Of a DNA stretch of 64,000 nucleotides, positions 50,057-57,857 are shown one piece after another. The position numbers and the translations under genes were made by a program. The notes under the pieces are model-generated. The model was given only the letters and a program-made list of their open reading frames with translations, ran no database searches and had not been told where the DNA came from. Position 1 is the first letter of the stretch; each line of letters opens with the position of its first letter. Source of the stretch: JAJZAM01 sp027391075 (GTDB taxonomy: Bacteria; Actinomycetota; Acidimicrobiia; Acidimicrobiales; Palsa-688); contig DAHYHI010000005.1 of assembly GCA_027391075.1 (NCBI GenBank), positions 62,001-126,000 on the forward strand, given 5' to 3'.

Positions 50057-50347
50057 ATGATCCATGCTTTCGTCTTGATCGACGCGACCCCCGGCCGGCT
50101 CGCTGACCTCGCCGTCGAACTGGCAGAGACCGACGGCGTCAGCGAAGTGTACTCGGTGGCTGGCAAAGCCGACATCGTCGCAGTAGTACGCGTACGTCAC
50201 CACGAAGACCTCGCCGACGTCGTCACAAGGCGCATAGCGGGCTTAGAAGGGATAGTATCCACGTCTACTCTCGTAGCATTCCAAGCCTACAGCAAGTCTG
50301 ACCTGGACGCTGTTTGGGATGTCGGTTCCGCTGGCGATGCGATCTAG
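50057..50347 (+). CDS. Stand-alone Lrp/AsnC ligand-binding (RAM) domain protein
   Basis: 96 residues that match the C-terminal ligand-binding domain of Lrp/AsnC regulators without the helix-turn-helix: Ile-His-Ala-Phe-Val-Leu-Ile, a Val-Tyr-Ser-Val-Ala-Gly-Lys-Ala-Asp-Ile turn, and the final Val-Ala-Phe-Gln-Ala-Tyr. Such domains form rings that bind amino acids and may modulate enzymes or partner regulators. Its last four bases overlap the convergent trpD gene, the pathway enzyme nearest to an amino acid signal, though any link is speculative. Confidence 0.85.
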   Translation: MIHAFVLIDATPGRLADLAVELAETDGVSEVYSVAGKADIVAVVRVRHHEDLADVVTRRIAGLEGIVSTSTLVAFQAYSKSDLDAVWDVGSAGDAI

Positions 50348-51420
50348 GCGCCTCCGCTCGAGCGCTCCTGTTGCGAGACGCTCACTAGCCGGTCTAGGCA
50401 TGCTTGAGCTCGGCCGTCGTCAATAGCAGAGGCTGCGAGCTCGATACCTTCAAGGATCGCCTGGCAGCGCCCGGCTACGACTAGTCCAGCTGCCGCATTG
50501 AGAACGACGATGTCGCGCCGCGGTCCCGTGGCTCCTGACAGGACGCTCGAGATGATCGCGGCGTTCTCGACCGCGTCACCTCCGAGGATGTCGTCGAGAA
50601 CCGCCGGGGCTAGCCCGGCCGAGGCCGGGTCGAAGGTCCACGCTCTGAACTCGTCACCAGGAGCTGAACTGCGACGGTACTCGTAGAGCGTCGACGGTCC
50701 CAGCGTCGACAACTCGTCGAGACCAGGGTGGCCGTGCACCACCATGACATGCTCTGCGCCGCCGGCGGCTAGGACACGAGCCATCTTGGGCGCCATCGCA
50801 ACGTCGCCAACCCCGACGACTTGACGGCGCACTCTGGCAGGATTTGCAAGCGGCCCGAGGAAGTTGAACGCCGTCGGGACCCCCAGCTCGCGTCGAACGG
50901 GAATCGCGTGCCTCATAGCGTGATGGAACTTGGGAGCGAAGCAAAAGCCGATACCAGCATCCAGTACACACCGGGCGACGCCCACCGGGCCGAGGTCAAT
51001 AGCGACGTCGAGAGCTTCGAGGACGTCAGCCGATCCAGCTCTAGACGAAGCGGCGCGACCCCCGTGCTTGCATACTGGCACCCCACAGCCAGCGATCACC
51101 AACGCCGCCGCAGTAGACACGTTGAAGGTACCGGAACGGTCCCCGCCGGTTCCGCATGTGTCCACAGCCTTCGTCAGAACATCCGGGGGCAGCAAAACCT
51201 GCTCCGAGGCGGCGATCATAGATCCGACCATGCCAGACATCTCCTGGTCGGTTTCACCACGACAACGCATCCCGAACACGAAGGCAGCCACTTGCACAGC
51301 GCTGGCGTCACCGCGCAGGACCTCAGCCATAGCAGCCGAGGCCTGCTCTGAGCTCAGCGTCTCACCAGCTGCAAGAGCGCCGAGCACACTCCTCCAACCC
51401 TCAAAGCCCGGGACCGTCAA
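50344..51420 (-). CDS. trpD: Anthranilate phosphoribosyltransferase
   Basis: 358 residues from TTG 51420; typical TrpD is 340-350. The frame is open to 51522, which would overlap the WhiB gene, so the true start is uncertain. Motifs: Asp-Thr-Cys-Gly-Thr-Gly-Gly-Asp for PRPP binding, Lys-His-Gly-Gly-Arg-Ala-Ala-Ser, Asn-Phe-Leu-Gly-Pro-Leu-Ala-Asn-Pro, and Val-His-Gly. It makes phosphoribosyl anthranilate in tryptophan synthesis. No other trp gene is adjacent. The WhiB gene lies directly upstream on the same strand, 34 bases away. Confidence 0.92.
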   Translation of the reverse strand: MTVPGFEGWRSVLGALAAGETLSSEQASAAMAEVLRGDASAVQVAAFVFGMRCRGETDQEMSGMVGSMIAASEQVLLPPDVLTKAVDTCGTGGDRSGTFNVSTAAALVIAGCGVPVCKHGGRAASSRAGSADVLEALDVAIDLGPVGVARCVLDAGIGFCFAPKFHHAMRHAIPVRRELGVPTAFNFLGPLANPARVRRQVVGVGDVAMAPKMARVLAAGGAEHVMVVHGHPGLDELSTLGPSTLYEYRRSSAPGDEFRAWTFDPASAGLAPAVLDDILGGDAVENAAIISSVLSGATGPRRDIVVLNAAAGLVVAGRCQAILEGIELAASAIDDGRAQACLDRLVSVSQQERSSGGA

Positions 51421-51454
51421 GCTTGTCTTAGAACCCGATCCTGAGCTCGGATCG

Positions 51455-51706
51455 TCATGCGGAGCGCCTTCGCCGGCGGATGATCCTGCGCCTCTCGCGC
51501 TCGGTCGTGCCTCCCCACACACCTTCGTGCTCGCGACGATCCAAGGCCCACTGCAGGCACAGTTCGCACACGTCGCACTGGGCGCAGATAGCCTTGGCGT
51601 CCTCGGCGTCCTCGTCGGTTACTGGGTAGAAGATACCCGGGTCAACCCCACGGCAAGCGGCTCTCTGGCGCCACGCCGGCGGAGCGGTGATCTTAGTTTC
51701 GTTCAT
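51455..51706 (-). CDS. WhiB-family iron-sulfur regulator
   Basis: 83 residues from ATG 51706, which has GGGA six bases upstream (an ATG at 51712 is too close to it). The four cluster cysteines Cys18, Cys41, Cys44 and Cys50 form the Wbl motif, with an extra Cys47. The Gly-Val-Trp-Gly-Gly turn and a basic C-terminus (Arg-Arg-Arg-Ile-Ile-Arg-Arg-Arg-Arg-Arg) follow. Wbl proteins bind [4Fe-4S] and act with the primary sigma factor. Which Wbl class this is cannot be settled from the sequence. A small hairpin covers its ribosome site. Confidence 0.9.
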   Translation of the reverse strand: MNETKITAPPAWRQRAACRGVDPGIFYPVTDEDAEDAKAICAQCDVCELCLQWALDRREHEGVWGGTTERERRRIIRRRRRSA

Positions 51707-51713
51707 GTTCATT

Positions 51714-51726
51714 CCCAGCTTCTGGG
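51714..51726 (-). promoter_or_regulatory. Hairpin over the whiB ribosome binding site
   Basis: CCCAG / CTGGG arms with a three-base loop. On the minus strand the right arm contains the GGG of the Shine-Dalgarno sequence before whiB, so the stem could mask it. The stem is short and its effect is inferred. Confidence 0.3.
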
Positions 51727-51882
51727 TGTCTAAAAATGGAGAGGCGTCGGTAGCTTGCCCTGCGGCCCCGATCGACCCTTCCAGTCTGGCAACTTTGAGT
51801 GGGCTTGTCCAGCCTCTAGTTGGTAGCGCCCTCGCATTGCTCTCACGGTGCTCGCCAGCTTCTCAGAGCCCCAGGAGCTGCG

Positions 51883-52488
51883 TTACCGAGACAGGTCAGC
51901 TGCGAGCGACGATCTAGTAGCCTCCGACAGCTCCACGCGCTCCTGGTAGAAGGGGTGGTCTACGACTAGAGCAACGCTCTCCTCGGCGAACGAATCAGCC
52001 TGCTCGGCGGTGAAGTCGAAGAGGATGAAGTGCACCGCGGAGGTGACCTCCGTACGTGTGAGATTCGCTGCATGCGCGTCCTCCACCCGGCACGGCACCC
52101 TTACCACTGGCTCCCGAGTGGGCGAGATCTCGAAACGGACTGCCGTCTCGATCCCCACGAGACGCGGCAACCAGTGCGCCATCTCCATCTTGGTCGTCAG
52201 CTCGATCAAAAGCGTCGCCGACAGCTGGCCCGGCCGCGGAATCAATGGGTTGTAAGTGTTGAGAAGCTCTTCCACGGCTTCGTCGCTGAAGGCTCTCTCC
52301 GCTCTCGCCATCTCCTGAATCTGGAAGCGAATCGTCTCCCGATTCTCGAACACGAGGCTCACAACGGGCCCCACCGCGACTCGTCTCGCAGTCTTTAGGG
52401 ATATGACCTGGTTGCGCATCACGTCCCGCTGGCGTTCGTAGGCGCGCGGCTCCATGATGTCGTCGAGGGTCAACGAGCGGGATTGCAC
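51883..52488 (-). CDS. DUF3501 family protein
   Basis: 201 residues from GTG 52488, with GAGG eight bases upstream and the start ten bases after the Fe-S gene stop. The N-terminal Ser-Leu-Thr-Leu-Asp-Asp-Ile, Tyr-Glu-Arg, Arg-Arg-Val-Ala-Val-Gly-Pro and Phe-Glu-Asn-Arg-Glu-Thr-Ile-Arg-Phe-Gln-Ile-Gln-Glu motifs are those of DUF3501. The family has no known function but is regularly found with rubrerythrin and a two-cluster Fe-S oxidoreductase, as here. It is the last gene of this three-gene operon. Confidence 0.85.
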   Translation of the reverse strand: MQSRSLTLDDIMEPRAYERQRDVMRNQVISLKTARRVAVGPVVSLVFENRETIRFQIQEMARAERAFSDEAVEELLNTYNPLIPRPGQLSATLLIELTTKMEMAHWLPRLVGIETAVRFEISPTREPVVRVPCRVEDAHAANLTRTEVTSAVHFILFDFTAEQADSFAEESVALVVDHPFYQERVELSEATRSSLAADLSR

Positions 52489-52498
52489 GGCCTGAGCC

Positions 52499-53800
52499 TC
52501 ACTCCTCGGGTATCCCATACGCGCGAGCGATGATCTGCAGCGGATGACTAGCGGTCCGACCAGTCCCCTGCCCGATCGCAGTGTTCGCAAGGTCGCAGTC
52601 GCCAGCGACGACTTGCGAATCCGCCTTGTCGATCGCCTCCTCTAGAGGCCTGGCGACCTTTCGGGCAAGGTCATAGTTCTCTTGTCGCAGACCCCAGGTA
52701 CCGTCGATGCCGGAGCATTTCGCCACGGTAGTGACCTTCGCACCGGTGAGCTTTAGTAGGTCGCGGCTTCGAAGGCCTATGTTCTGGGCCTGAAGGTGGC
52801 ACGGGGCGTGGTAGGTGACGCTCTGGGGCACTTCACCGGCGAAGTCGGTGTCGAAGTGCTTTTCGGGGTCTTTGTGAAGCTTCCACAGGAACTCGCAGGC
52901 GTCGAAGGTGTGCTCGGCGACGACTTCGGCGTCGCCGCCACCGAGGTACTCGGGATAATCCCGCTTCAACACATACCCGCAGGTTGGCTGGCTTACCACT
53001 ATTTCACGGCCCGACCGCAAACTCGCTAACAGCCCCGGCAGGTTCTTTCGGGCCTGGCGCTCGAAGGCTTCGAAGTTCCCGCTGTGCAACCATGGAGCAC
53101 CGCAGCAGCCGACACCGTCAACGACCTCAGTGTCCACCGAGTTGTGCTCGTACACGTTGACCAGGTCCTTGCCGACGGCCGGGTTCTGGTATTCGACCAG
53201 GCAGGTCGGAAAGACGGCGACCCTGGCCTGCCATGGCCCCACGAGCCTGGTGTTGCGCTCCGCTCGCCCGCGAGCGAACCAGGTGGTGAAACGAAGCTTG
53301 GCGTAGGGGGGAAGTACCCGCTGAGCGGAGATACCGACCGCCTTCTCGATTACCCTGCGGACAGCCGAGCCCGGTTTAGACAGCGCAGCGTTAAGTACCG
53401 GTGCCACGAGACTCCCGGCTTTACCCGCTAAGTCGGTCCTAGCAAGGACCTGGGTGGTCACCTGCTGCGAAACGGTCTTCGGGCGGTTGGCGGAAGCCCG
53501 CAACATCAGGCGCGGAAAGTCCAGCTGCCAGTCGTGAGGGGGTACGTACGGGCACTTCACGTAGCAGAGCTTGCACTGGTAGCACTCGTCGACCACCTTA
53601 TCCTGCTCGAACACGGTCAACGCCCCGACGTCGCCGTCGTGGGCGTCGATCGCGTCGAAGAGGGTTGGGAACGACGGACACAACGAAAGGCACAGCCGGC
53701 AGCCGTGGCAAAGGTCGTAAACCCTGGTCAACTCTTCGCGTAGGTCGGCCTCGACGAAGTAGGAAGGGTGCTTAGGGTCGTATGTAGCGGTCAGATCCAA
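52499..53800 (-). CDS. Two-[4Fe-4S] oxidoreductase with CCG domains (GlpC/HdrD-like)
   Basis: 433 residues from TTG 53800, with GAGG five bases upstream. Two ferredoxin-type motifs (Cys-x2-Cys-x2-Cys-x3-Cys-Pro) lie at about 31-42 and 73-84. Two CCG-type cysteine domains follow, with Gly-Val-Gly-Cys-Cys-Gly-Ala-Pro-Trp near 230 and Tyr-His-Ala-Pro-Cys-His near 330. The layout matches GlpC or heterodisulfide-reductase-type electron carriers. In this gene set it probably passes electrons to or from rubrerythrin; glpD lies nearby but on the other strand. Membrane segments are absent. Confidence 0.88.
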   Translation of the reverse strand: MDLTATYDPKHPSYFVEADLREELTRVYDLCHGCRLCLSLCPSFPTLFDAIDAHDGDVGALTVFEQDKVVDECYQCKLCYVKCPYVPPHDWQLDFPRLMLRASANRPKTVSQQVTTQVLARTDLAGKAGSLVAPVLNAALSKPGSAVRRVIEKAVGISAQRVLPPYAKLRFTTWFARGRAERNTRLVGPWQARVAVFPTCLVEYQNPAVGKDLVNVYEHNSVDTEVVDGVGCCGAPWLHSGNFEAFERQARKNLPGLLASLRSGREIVVSQPTCGYVLKRDYPEYLGGGDAEVVAEHTFDACEFLWKLHKDPEKHFDTDFAGEVPQSVTYHAPCHLQAQNIGLRSRDLLKLTGAKVTTVAKCSGIDGTWGLRQENYDLARKVARPLEEAIDKADSQVVAGDCDLANTAIGQGTGRTASHPLQIIARAYGIPEE

Positions 53801-53854
53801 TGCCTCCTCGGCACTTCAAGCGGTTGGGGCTTGGAGTCCCTAGCGGTCAAGATG

Positions 53855-54274
53855 TCAAGAAACGCTCTGGAGGCCGCTCGTAAAGCGACCGGCATGGCTC
53901 TTCTCGGCCTTGGCGAGGGTCTCGAACCACTCGGCGATGTTAGCGAAACCTTCCTCTCGGGCGGTCTTTGCGAACCCGGGATACATCTCTGTGTACTCGT
54001 AGGTCTCGCCTTCTATGGCGGACTTCAGGTTGTCCTCGGTTTCACCGACTGCCACCCCCGTGACAGGATCCCCTACTTCTGCGAGGAAGTCGAAGTGACC
54101 GAAGGCGTGGCCGGTCTCGCCCTCGGCGACCGAGCGGAATAGCGCGGCGACATCGGGGTAGCCTTCGACGTCGGCCTTCTGGGCGAAATAAAGGTAACGG
54201 CGGTTCGCTTGACTCTCGCCGGCGAAGGCCTCCTTTAGGTTGTCGTGAGTCTTGGAGCCTTTTAGGTCTGCCAT
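53855..54274 (-). CDS. Rubrerythrin (di-iron domain only)
   Basis: 139 residues, a four-helix di-iron domain with Glu-x-x-x-Asn-Arg-Arg-Tyr near 20-27, Glu-Gly-Glu-Thr-Gly-His near 51-56 and Lys-Ala-Glu-Lys-Ser-His-Ala near 121-127. The C-terminal rubredoxin domain of classical rubrerythrin is missing, so electrons must come from another protein. The Fe-S oxidoreductase encoded 54 bases downstream is the obvious candidate. It would reduce peroxide in the cytoplasm. The ATG has GGAA eight bases upstream. Confidence 0.9.
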   Translation of the reverse strand: MADLKGSKTHDNLKEAFAGESQANRRYLYFAQKADVEGYPDVAALFRSVAEGETGHAFGHFDFLAEVGDPVTGVAVGETEDNLKSAIEGETYEYTEMYPGFAKTAREEGFANIAEWFETLAKAEKSHAGRFTSGLQSVS

Positions 54275-54324
54275 CCGGCTATTCCTTTCGATCGTTAACT
54301 TTCAAGTTTGGAGGATCAGGTCGC

Positions 54325-54405
54325 TAGTGCACCATGTCGGCTTTCGCAAGCTGACCCTTCGGGAGTCCTATAGCGATCTGGTGTCCTCGCTTTAGGTTAG
54401 TGCAC
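54325..54405. promoter_or_regulatory. Two TAGTGCAC repeats in the rubrerythrin-glpD divergent region
   Basis: TAGTGCAC occurs at 54325-54332 and 54398-54405, 73 bases apart (about seven helical turns), in a 233-base gene-free gap between divergent operons. Each contains the palindrome GTGCAC. They may be operator sites; no regulator is known. Confidence 0.3.
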
Positions 54406-54495
54406 GCAACCGGTTTTCGGATACATGACCCCTGCTGCACTCACCTAGGGAAGCCCCCACGTGGACCGGGACGTAGCCGGGTTGGCTGCAGTAGG

Positions 54496-54501
54496 TATGT
54501 T
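54496..54501 (+). promoter_or_regulatory. Putative -10 box TATGTT of a leaderless glpD message
   Basis: TATGTT ends six bases before the glpD ATG at 54508. GGAG lies between but only two bases from the ATG, too close to act as a ribosome site. Confidence 0.45.
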
Positions 54502-54507
54502 GGAGTC

Positions 54508-56322
54508 ATGACGAAAACGTTCGACCGCGGGGAAGCGCTCAAGCGCCTGGCCAGCGAGACTTTCGACGTGCTGGTCGTCGGAGGTGGGGTGACTGGGTGC
54601 GGTGTCGCCTTAGACGCAGCGGCTCGAGGACTTTCCACAGCCCTGGTCGAGGCGTCTGACATCGCGTCGGGGACCTCGTCGAAGTCGTCGAAGCTCATCC
54701 ACGGTGGTCTGCGCTACCTCCAGCAGCACGATTACCTGCTCGTCTACGAAGCTCTCCACGAACGTCAGATCCTCCTTGGGAATGCCCCTCACTTGGCCCA
54801 CCCTCTGCCGTTCCTCATACCCCTCTTCGGCAAGGACGGGGTTGCGTCGCGAAGTGTCGCTAAGGCCTACCAGAGCGCCCTGTGGCTCTACGACATCACA
54901 GGGGGTATCCGGATCGGCAAGCGTCACCGTCGTGTCAGCTCCGACGAGGCTCTCGCTCACTTTCCGGTGCTCCGATCGGAAACTCTCGTTGCCTCGTTCT
55001 TGTACTGGGACGCGCAAGCCGACGATGCCCGCCTGACTCTCGCCCTCGCCCGCACAGCCGCATCACTTGGTGCGTGCATCGCCAACTACTCTCCCGTTGA
55101 GGAGCTCATCGAAGAGGATTCCAAGGTGTGCGGAGCCCGTCTGGCCAACGGTACGGTGATCAGGGCTCGCCACGTCATCAACGCCGGCGGGGTGTGGTCC
55201 GCCGAGGTCGCGGCTGCCGGGGTCGAGAGTCGGGCAGGATTTTCGTTGCGCCCTGCGAAGGGGATCCATGTGACCGTGCGGGCGTCACGCCTGCCCTGCG
55301 ACTACGCCTCGGTCATCAGCGTTCCAGGTGACCGACGGTCCGTATTCGTGGTTCCCTGGGCGGCCGACGAGGCGACGTCACCGTCGGGCGAGGGACGCTA
55401 CACCTACGTGGGGACGACGGACACCGACTACGACGGACCCCTCGACGATCCGCAGTGCACTCCCGAAGACATCGACTACGTGCTCGGCGCTGTCAATGCG
55501 TGGACCTCAGCGAACCTGACCCGTAGCGACGTGACCGCCACTTGGGCCGGCCTTCGGCCCCTGGTGAGCGACGCATCCTCCGCCCGTACGGCCGACCTGT
55601 CGAGACGCCACAAGGTAATCGTCTCCGCCAACGGGCTCGTGACTGTCACCGGTGGGAAGCTCACCACTTACCGCAAGATGGCGGCTGACGCTGTCGACGC
55701 TCTCGCCGACCCCCCCGAAGCGAACGCCCAACGCCTCACCCGGTTCACCTCTGATCCTCGGGTGCGGCGAGCTCGTCGGCGCTTCGAGTCTTTGGGCGGC
55801 CGTTGGAGACCAGCGGAGGCGGGGACGGCCGAGGTAGCCCTCGCTACCTCTCCGACCAAGCGCCTGGCGCTTGTCGGAGCTGCTAACTCCGGTCGACCCG
55901 AGCGGGCTGTCGCCGAAAAGGCCAGGTCTCTCGGCATCAGCGACGCTGACTTCAAGCACCTCTCTGGCCGTCACGGCTCAGAGACCGGAGACGTGCTCGC
56001 CTTGTGTGACGGAAGGACCGAACTTGCTGGCCGGCTCCACCCGAACCTTCCCTACTTGGCAGTCGAGGTTGTCTGGGCGGCACAGGCAGAGATGGCCCAA
56101 AGCGTCGACGACGTCCTGTCCCGGCGGACCAGAGCGAGAATCCTCGACCGTCAGGCTGCCGTCGAGTGCTCCCAACGAGTAGCGGAGCTACTAGGCGAAC
56201 AACTCGGGTGGGACAGCGAAAAGGTTCACCGCCAGACCTCCGAGTTCAAAGCGAGTGTAGCCGCCGAACAGCACGCCGAGGAAGCCAGCTCAAGCACAGC
56301 CGAGGCTTCCAAGCAGCCGTGA
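54508..56322 (+). CDS. glpD: Glycerol-3-phosphate dehydrogenase (FAD, aerobic type)
   Basis: 604 residues. The FAD motif Val-Val-Gly-Gly-Gly-Val-Thr-Gly-Cys-Gly-Val-Ala lies at about 21-33. Thr-Ser-Ser-Lys-Ser-Ser-Lys-Leu-Ile-His-Gly-Gly-Leu-Arg-Tyr-Leu follows, then the substrate motifs of GlpD (Val-Thr-Gly-Gly-Lys-Leu-Thr-Thr-Tyr-Arg-Lys) and a helical C-terminal domain. It oxidises glycerol 3-phosphate to DHAP and gives electrons to quinone at the membrane. First gene of a three-gene operon; its TGA overlaps the next GTG (GTGA). Confidence 0.92.
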   Translation: MTKTFDRGEALKRLASETFDVLVVGGGVTGCGVALDAAARGLSTALVEASDIASGTSSKSSKLIHGGLRYLQQHDYLLVYEALHERQILLGNAPHLAHPLPFLIPLFGKDGVASRSVAKAYQSALWLYDITGGIRIGKRHRRVSSDEALAHFPVLRSETLVASFLYWDAQADDARLTLALARTAASLGACIANYSPVEELIEEDSKVCGARLANGTVIRARHVINAGGVWSAEVAAAGVESRAGFSLRPAKGIHVTVRASRLPCDYASVISVPGDRRSVFVVPWAADEATSPSGEGRYTYVGTTDTDYDGPLDDPQCTPEDIDYVLGAVNAWTSANLTRSDVTATWAGLRPLVSDASSARTADLSRRHKVIVSANGLVTVTGGKLTTYRKMAADAVDALADPPEANAQRLTRFTSDPRVRRARRRFESLGGRWRPAEAGTAEVALATSPTKRLALVGAANSGRPERAVAEKARSLGISDADFKHLSGRHGSETGDVLALCDGRTELAGRLHPNLPYLAVEVVWAAQAEMAQSVDDVLSRRTRARILDRQAAVECSQRVAELLGEQLGWDSEKVHRQTSEFKASVAAEQHAEEASSSTAEASKQP

Positions 56323-57857
56323 GACCGAAGCGGACCCCTCCGCCCGGAGCGCTCGCCAGCCAGTCGGCGTCCAACCCGCCGCGATTTGTGCCTTCGCGGC
56401 CTGTCCCCGCCCTGACGGACGGTTTCACCTCCCGGCTTCGCGGAGTCTGTGGTTCCGTCCACGCCGACGACGCTGCGCGCGTCGAAGCGGGCCGTGACTG
56501 GTGGCCGCTCTCGGCACTGTGGGCTTTGGATGGACGCTCCCCTTGCCTGCCGGACCTAGTCGCCGTGCCGTGTTCGCTGGCAGAGGTTTCCGCCGTCGCA
56601 TCACTATGCAACCGGGAAAAGGTACCTCTCACGGTGTTCGCCGGTGCCAGTGGCGTATGCGGCGCAAGCATACCTCTCCAATCCGGTGTGTCGATGGACA
56701 TGACAGCCCTGCATGGGATCAGCGACGTAGATGCCACTAGCCGCACCGTCGAAGTGCGGGCCGGGACTTTCGGGCACGCTTTCGAGGACGGGTTGCGGAG
56801 CGGCTATGACCTTACCGTCGGGCACTGGCCGCAGTCCATAGCCCTTTCCACCGTCGGCGGGTGGGTGGCCTGCCGGGGTGCGGGTCAGCTCTCGACCCGT
56901 TACGGCAAGATCGAGGACATGGTCACTGCCTTGGAAGTGGTCTTAGCGGACGGCACCGTCGTACACACCGGCGGCGCGTACCCCAGGTCGGCTACCGGTC
57001 CCGACCTGACTCAACTTTTCGTTGGTAGCGAAGGAACCCTGGGGGTTATAACCTCGGTCCGCCTGCGAGCACATAAGGTGCCACCGGCCAAGAGTAAGTT
57101 CGCTTACGGTTTCACCGATTTCGAGTCCGGTCTCGAAGCTTGCCGGCGGGTCCTCCAGCGTGGTGCGACGCCGGCGGTCCTGCGTCTGTATGACAGCGCC
57201 GAGTCGGAACGTCACTTCGCCGGTGTAGGCGCTTGCGTCCTTCTAGTAGCCGACGAGGCCGACCCCGTGATCCTCGACGCTGTGACGAAGGTCGTCGCCG
57301 AGGAGTGCTCCGAGGCATCCCAACTCGGAGCGGAACTCGTCGATAGGTGGTTCGAGCGCAGGAACGAGATTCCCGACATTGCAAGCCTCGTCGCCGCCGG
57401 ACTGGTCGTGGATACCGTCGAGGTGGCTGGCTCCTGGCGCGCGCTGCCGGCTATCTACGCCGAGGCCTTATCGGCTCTTCGAAGCCTCGAAGGTACGGTC
57501 GCTGCGTCGGCACATCAGTCGCACGCCTACAGCGACGGCGCCTGCTTGTACTTCACTTTCGCCGGACGAACCGGCGCTAGCGCGCGAGCCGGCCACCGCG
57601 CACGATTGGAGGCGGCGAGCCCCTCGGGGAGGCCCGAAGGCGACGCAGAGGTCTTCTACAGGGCGGCTTTCGACGCTGTGACCCATGCGGCTCTTCGCAA
57701 CGGCGGCACCGTCTCCCATCACCATGGGGTTGGCCTGAACAGGTCCGGTTATATGAGAGAACATCTCGGTGGCGGCCTCGACGTGCTGCGCTCGCTGAAG
57801 GCGGCACTCGACCCGAACGGGATCCTCAACCCCGGAAAGCTCGGGCTCGTGCAGTGA
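56319..57857 (+). CDS. FAD-binding oxidase, alkyl-DHAP-synthase-like
   Basis: 512 residues from GTG 56319. The PCMH FAD-binding domain has Ala-Gly-Ala-Ser-Gly-Val-Cys-Gly-Ala near 108-117 and Ser-Thr-Val-Gly-Gly-Trp-Val-Ala near 175. The C-terminal part has the His-His-His-Gly-Val-Gly motif that is characteristic of alkyldihydroxyacetonephosphate synthases, and the final Asp-Pro-Asn-Gly-Ile-Leu-Asn-Pro. True AGPS makes ether-lipid precursors from acyl-DHAP; bacterial relatives are mostly uncharacterised. The overlaps with glpD and the kinase gene on both sides (GTGA each) tie it to glycerol phosphate chemistry. Confidence 0.85.
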   Translation: MRPKRTPPPGALASQSASNPPRFVPSRPVPALTDGFTSRLRGVCGSVHADDAARVEAGRDWWPLSALWALDGRSPCLPDLVAVPCSLAEVSAVASLCNREKVPLTVFAGASGVCGASIPLQSGVSMDMTALHGISDVDATSRTVEVRAGTFGHAFEDGLRSGYDLTVGHWPQSIALSTVGGWVACRGAGQLSTRYGKIEDMVTALEVVLADGTVVHTGGAYPRSATGPDLTQLFVGSEGTLGVITSVRLRAHKVPPAKSKFAYGFTDFESGLEACRRVLQRGATPAVLRLYDSAESERHFAGVGACVLLVADEADPVILDAVTKVVAEECSEASQLGAELVDRWFERRNEIPDIASLVAAGLVVDTVEVAGSWRALPAIYAEALSALRSLEGTVAASAHQSHAYSDGACLYFTFAGRTGASARAGHRARLEAASPSGRPEGDAEVFYRAAFDAVTHAALRNGGTVSHHHGVGLNRSGYMREHLGGGLDVLRSLKAALDPNGILNPGKLGLVQ

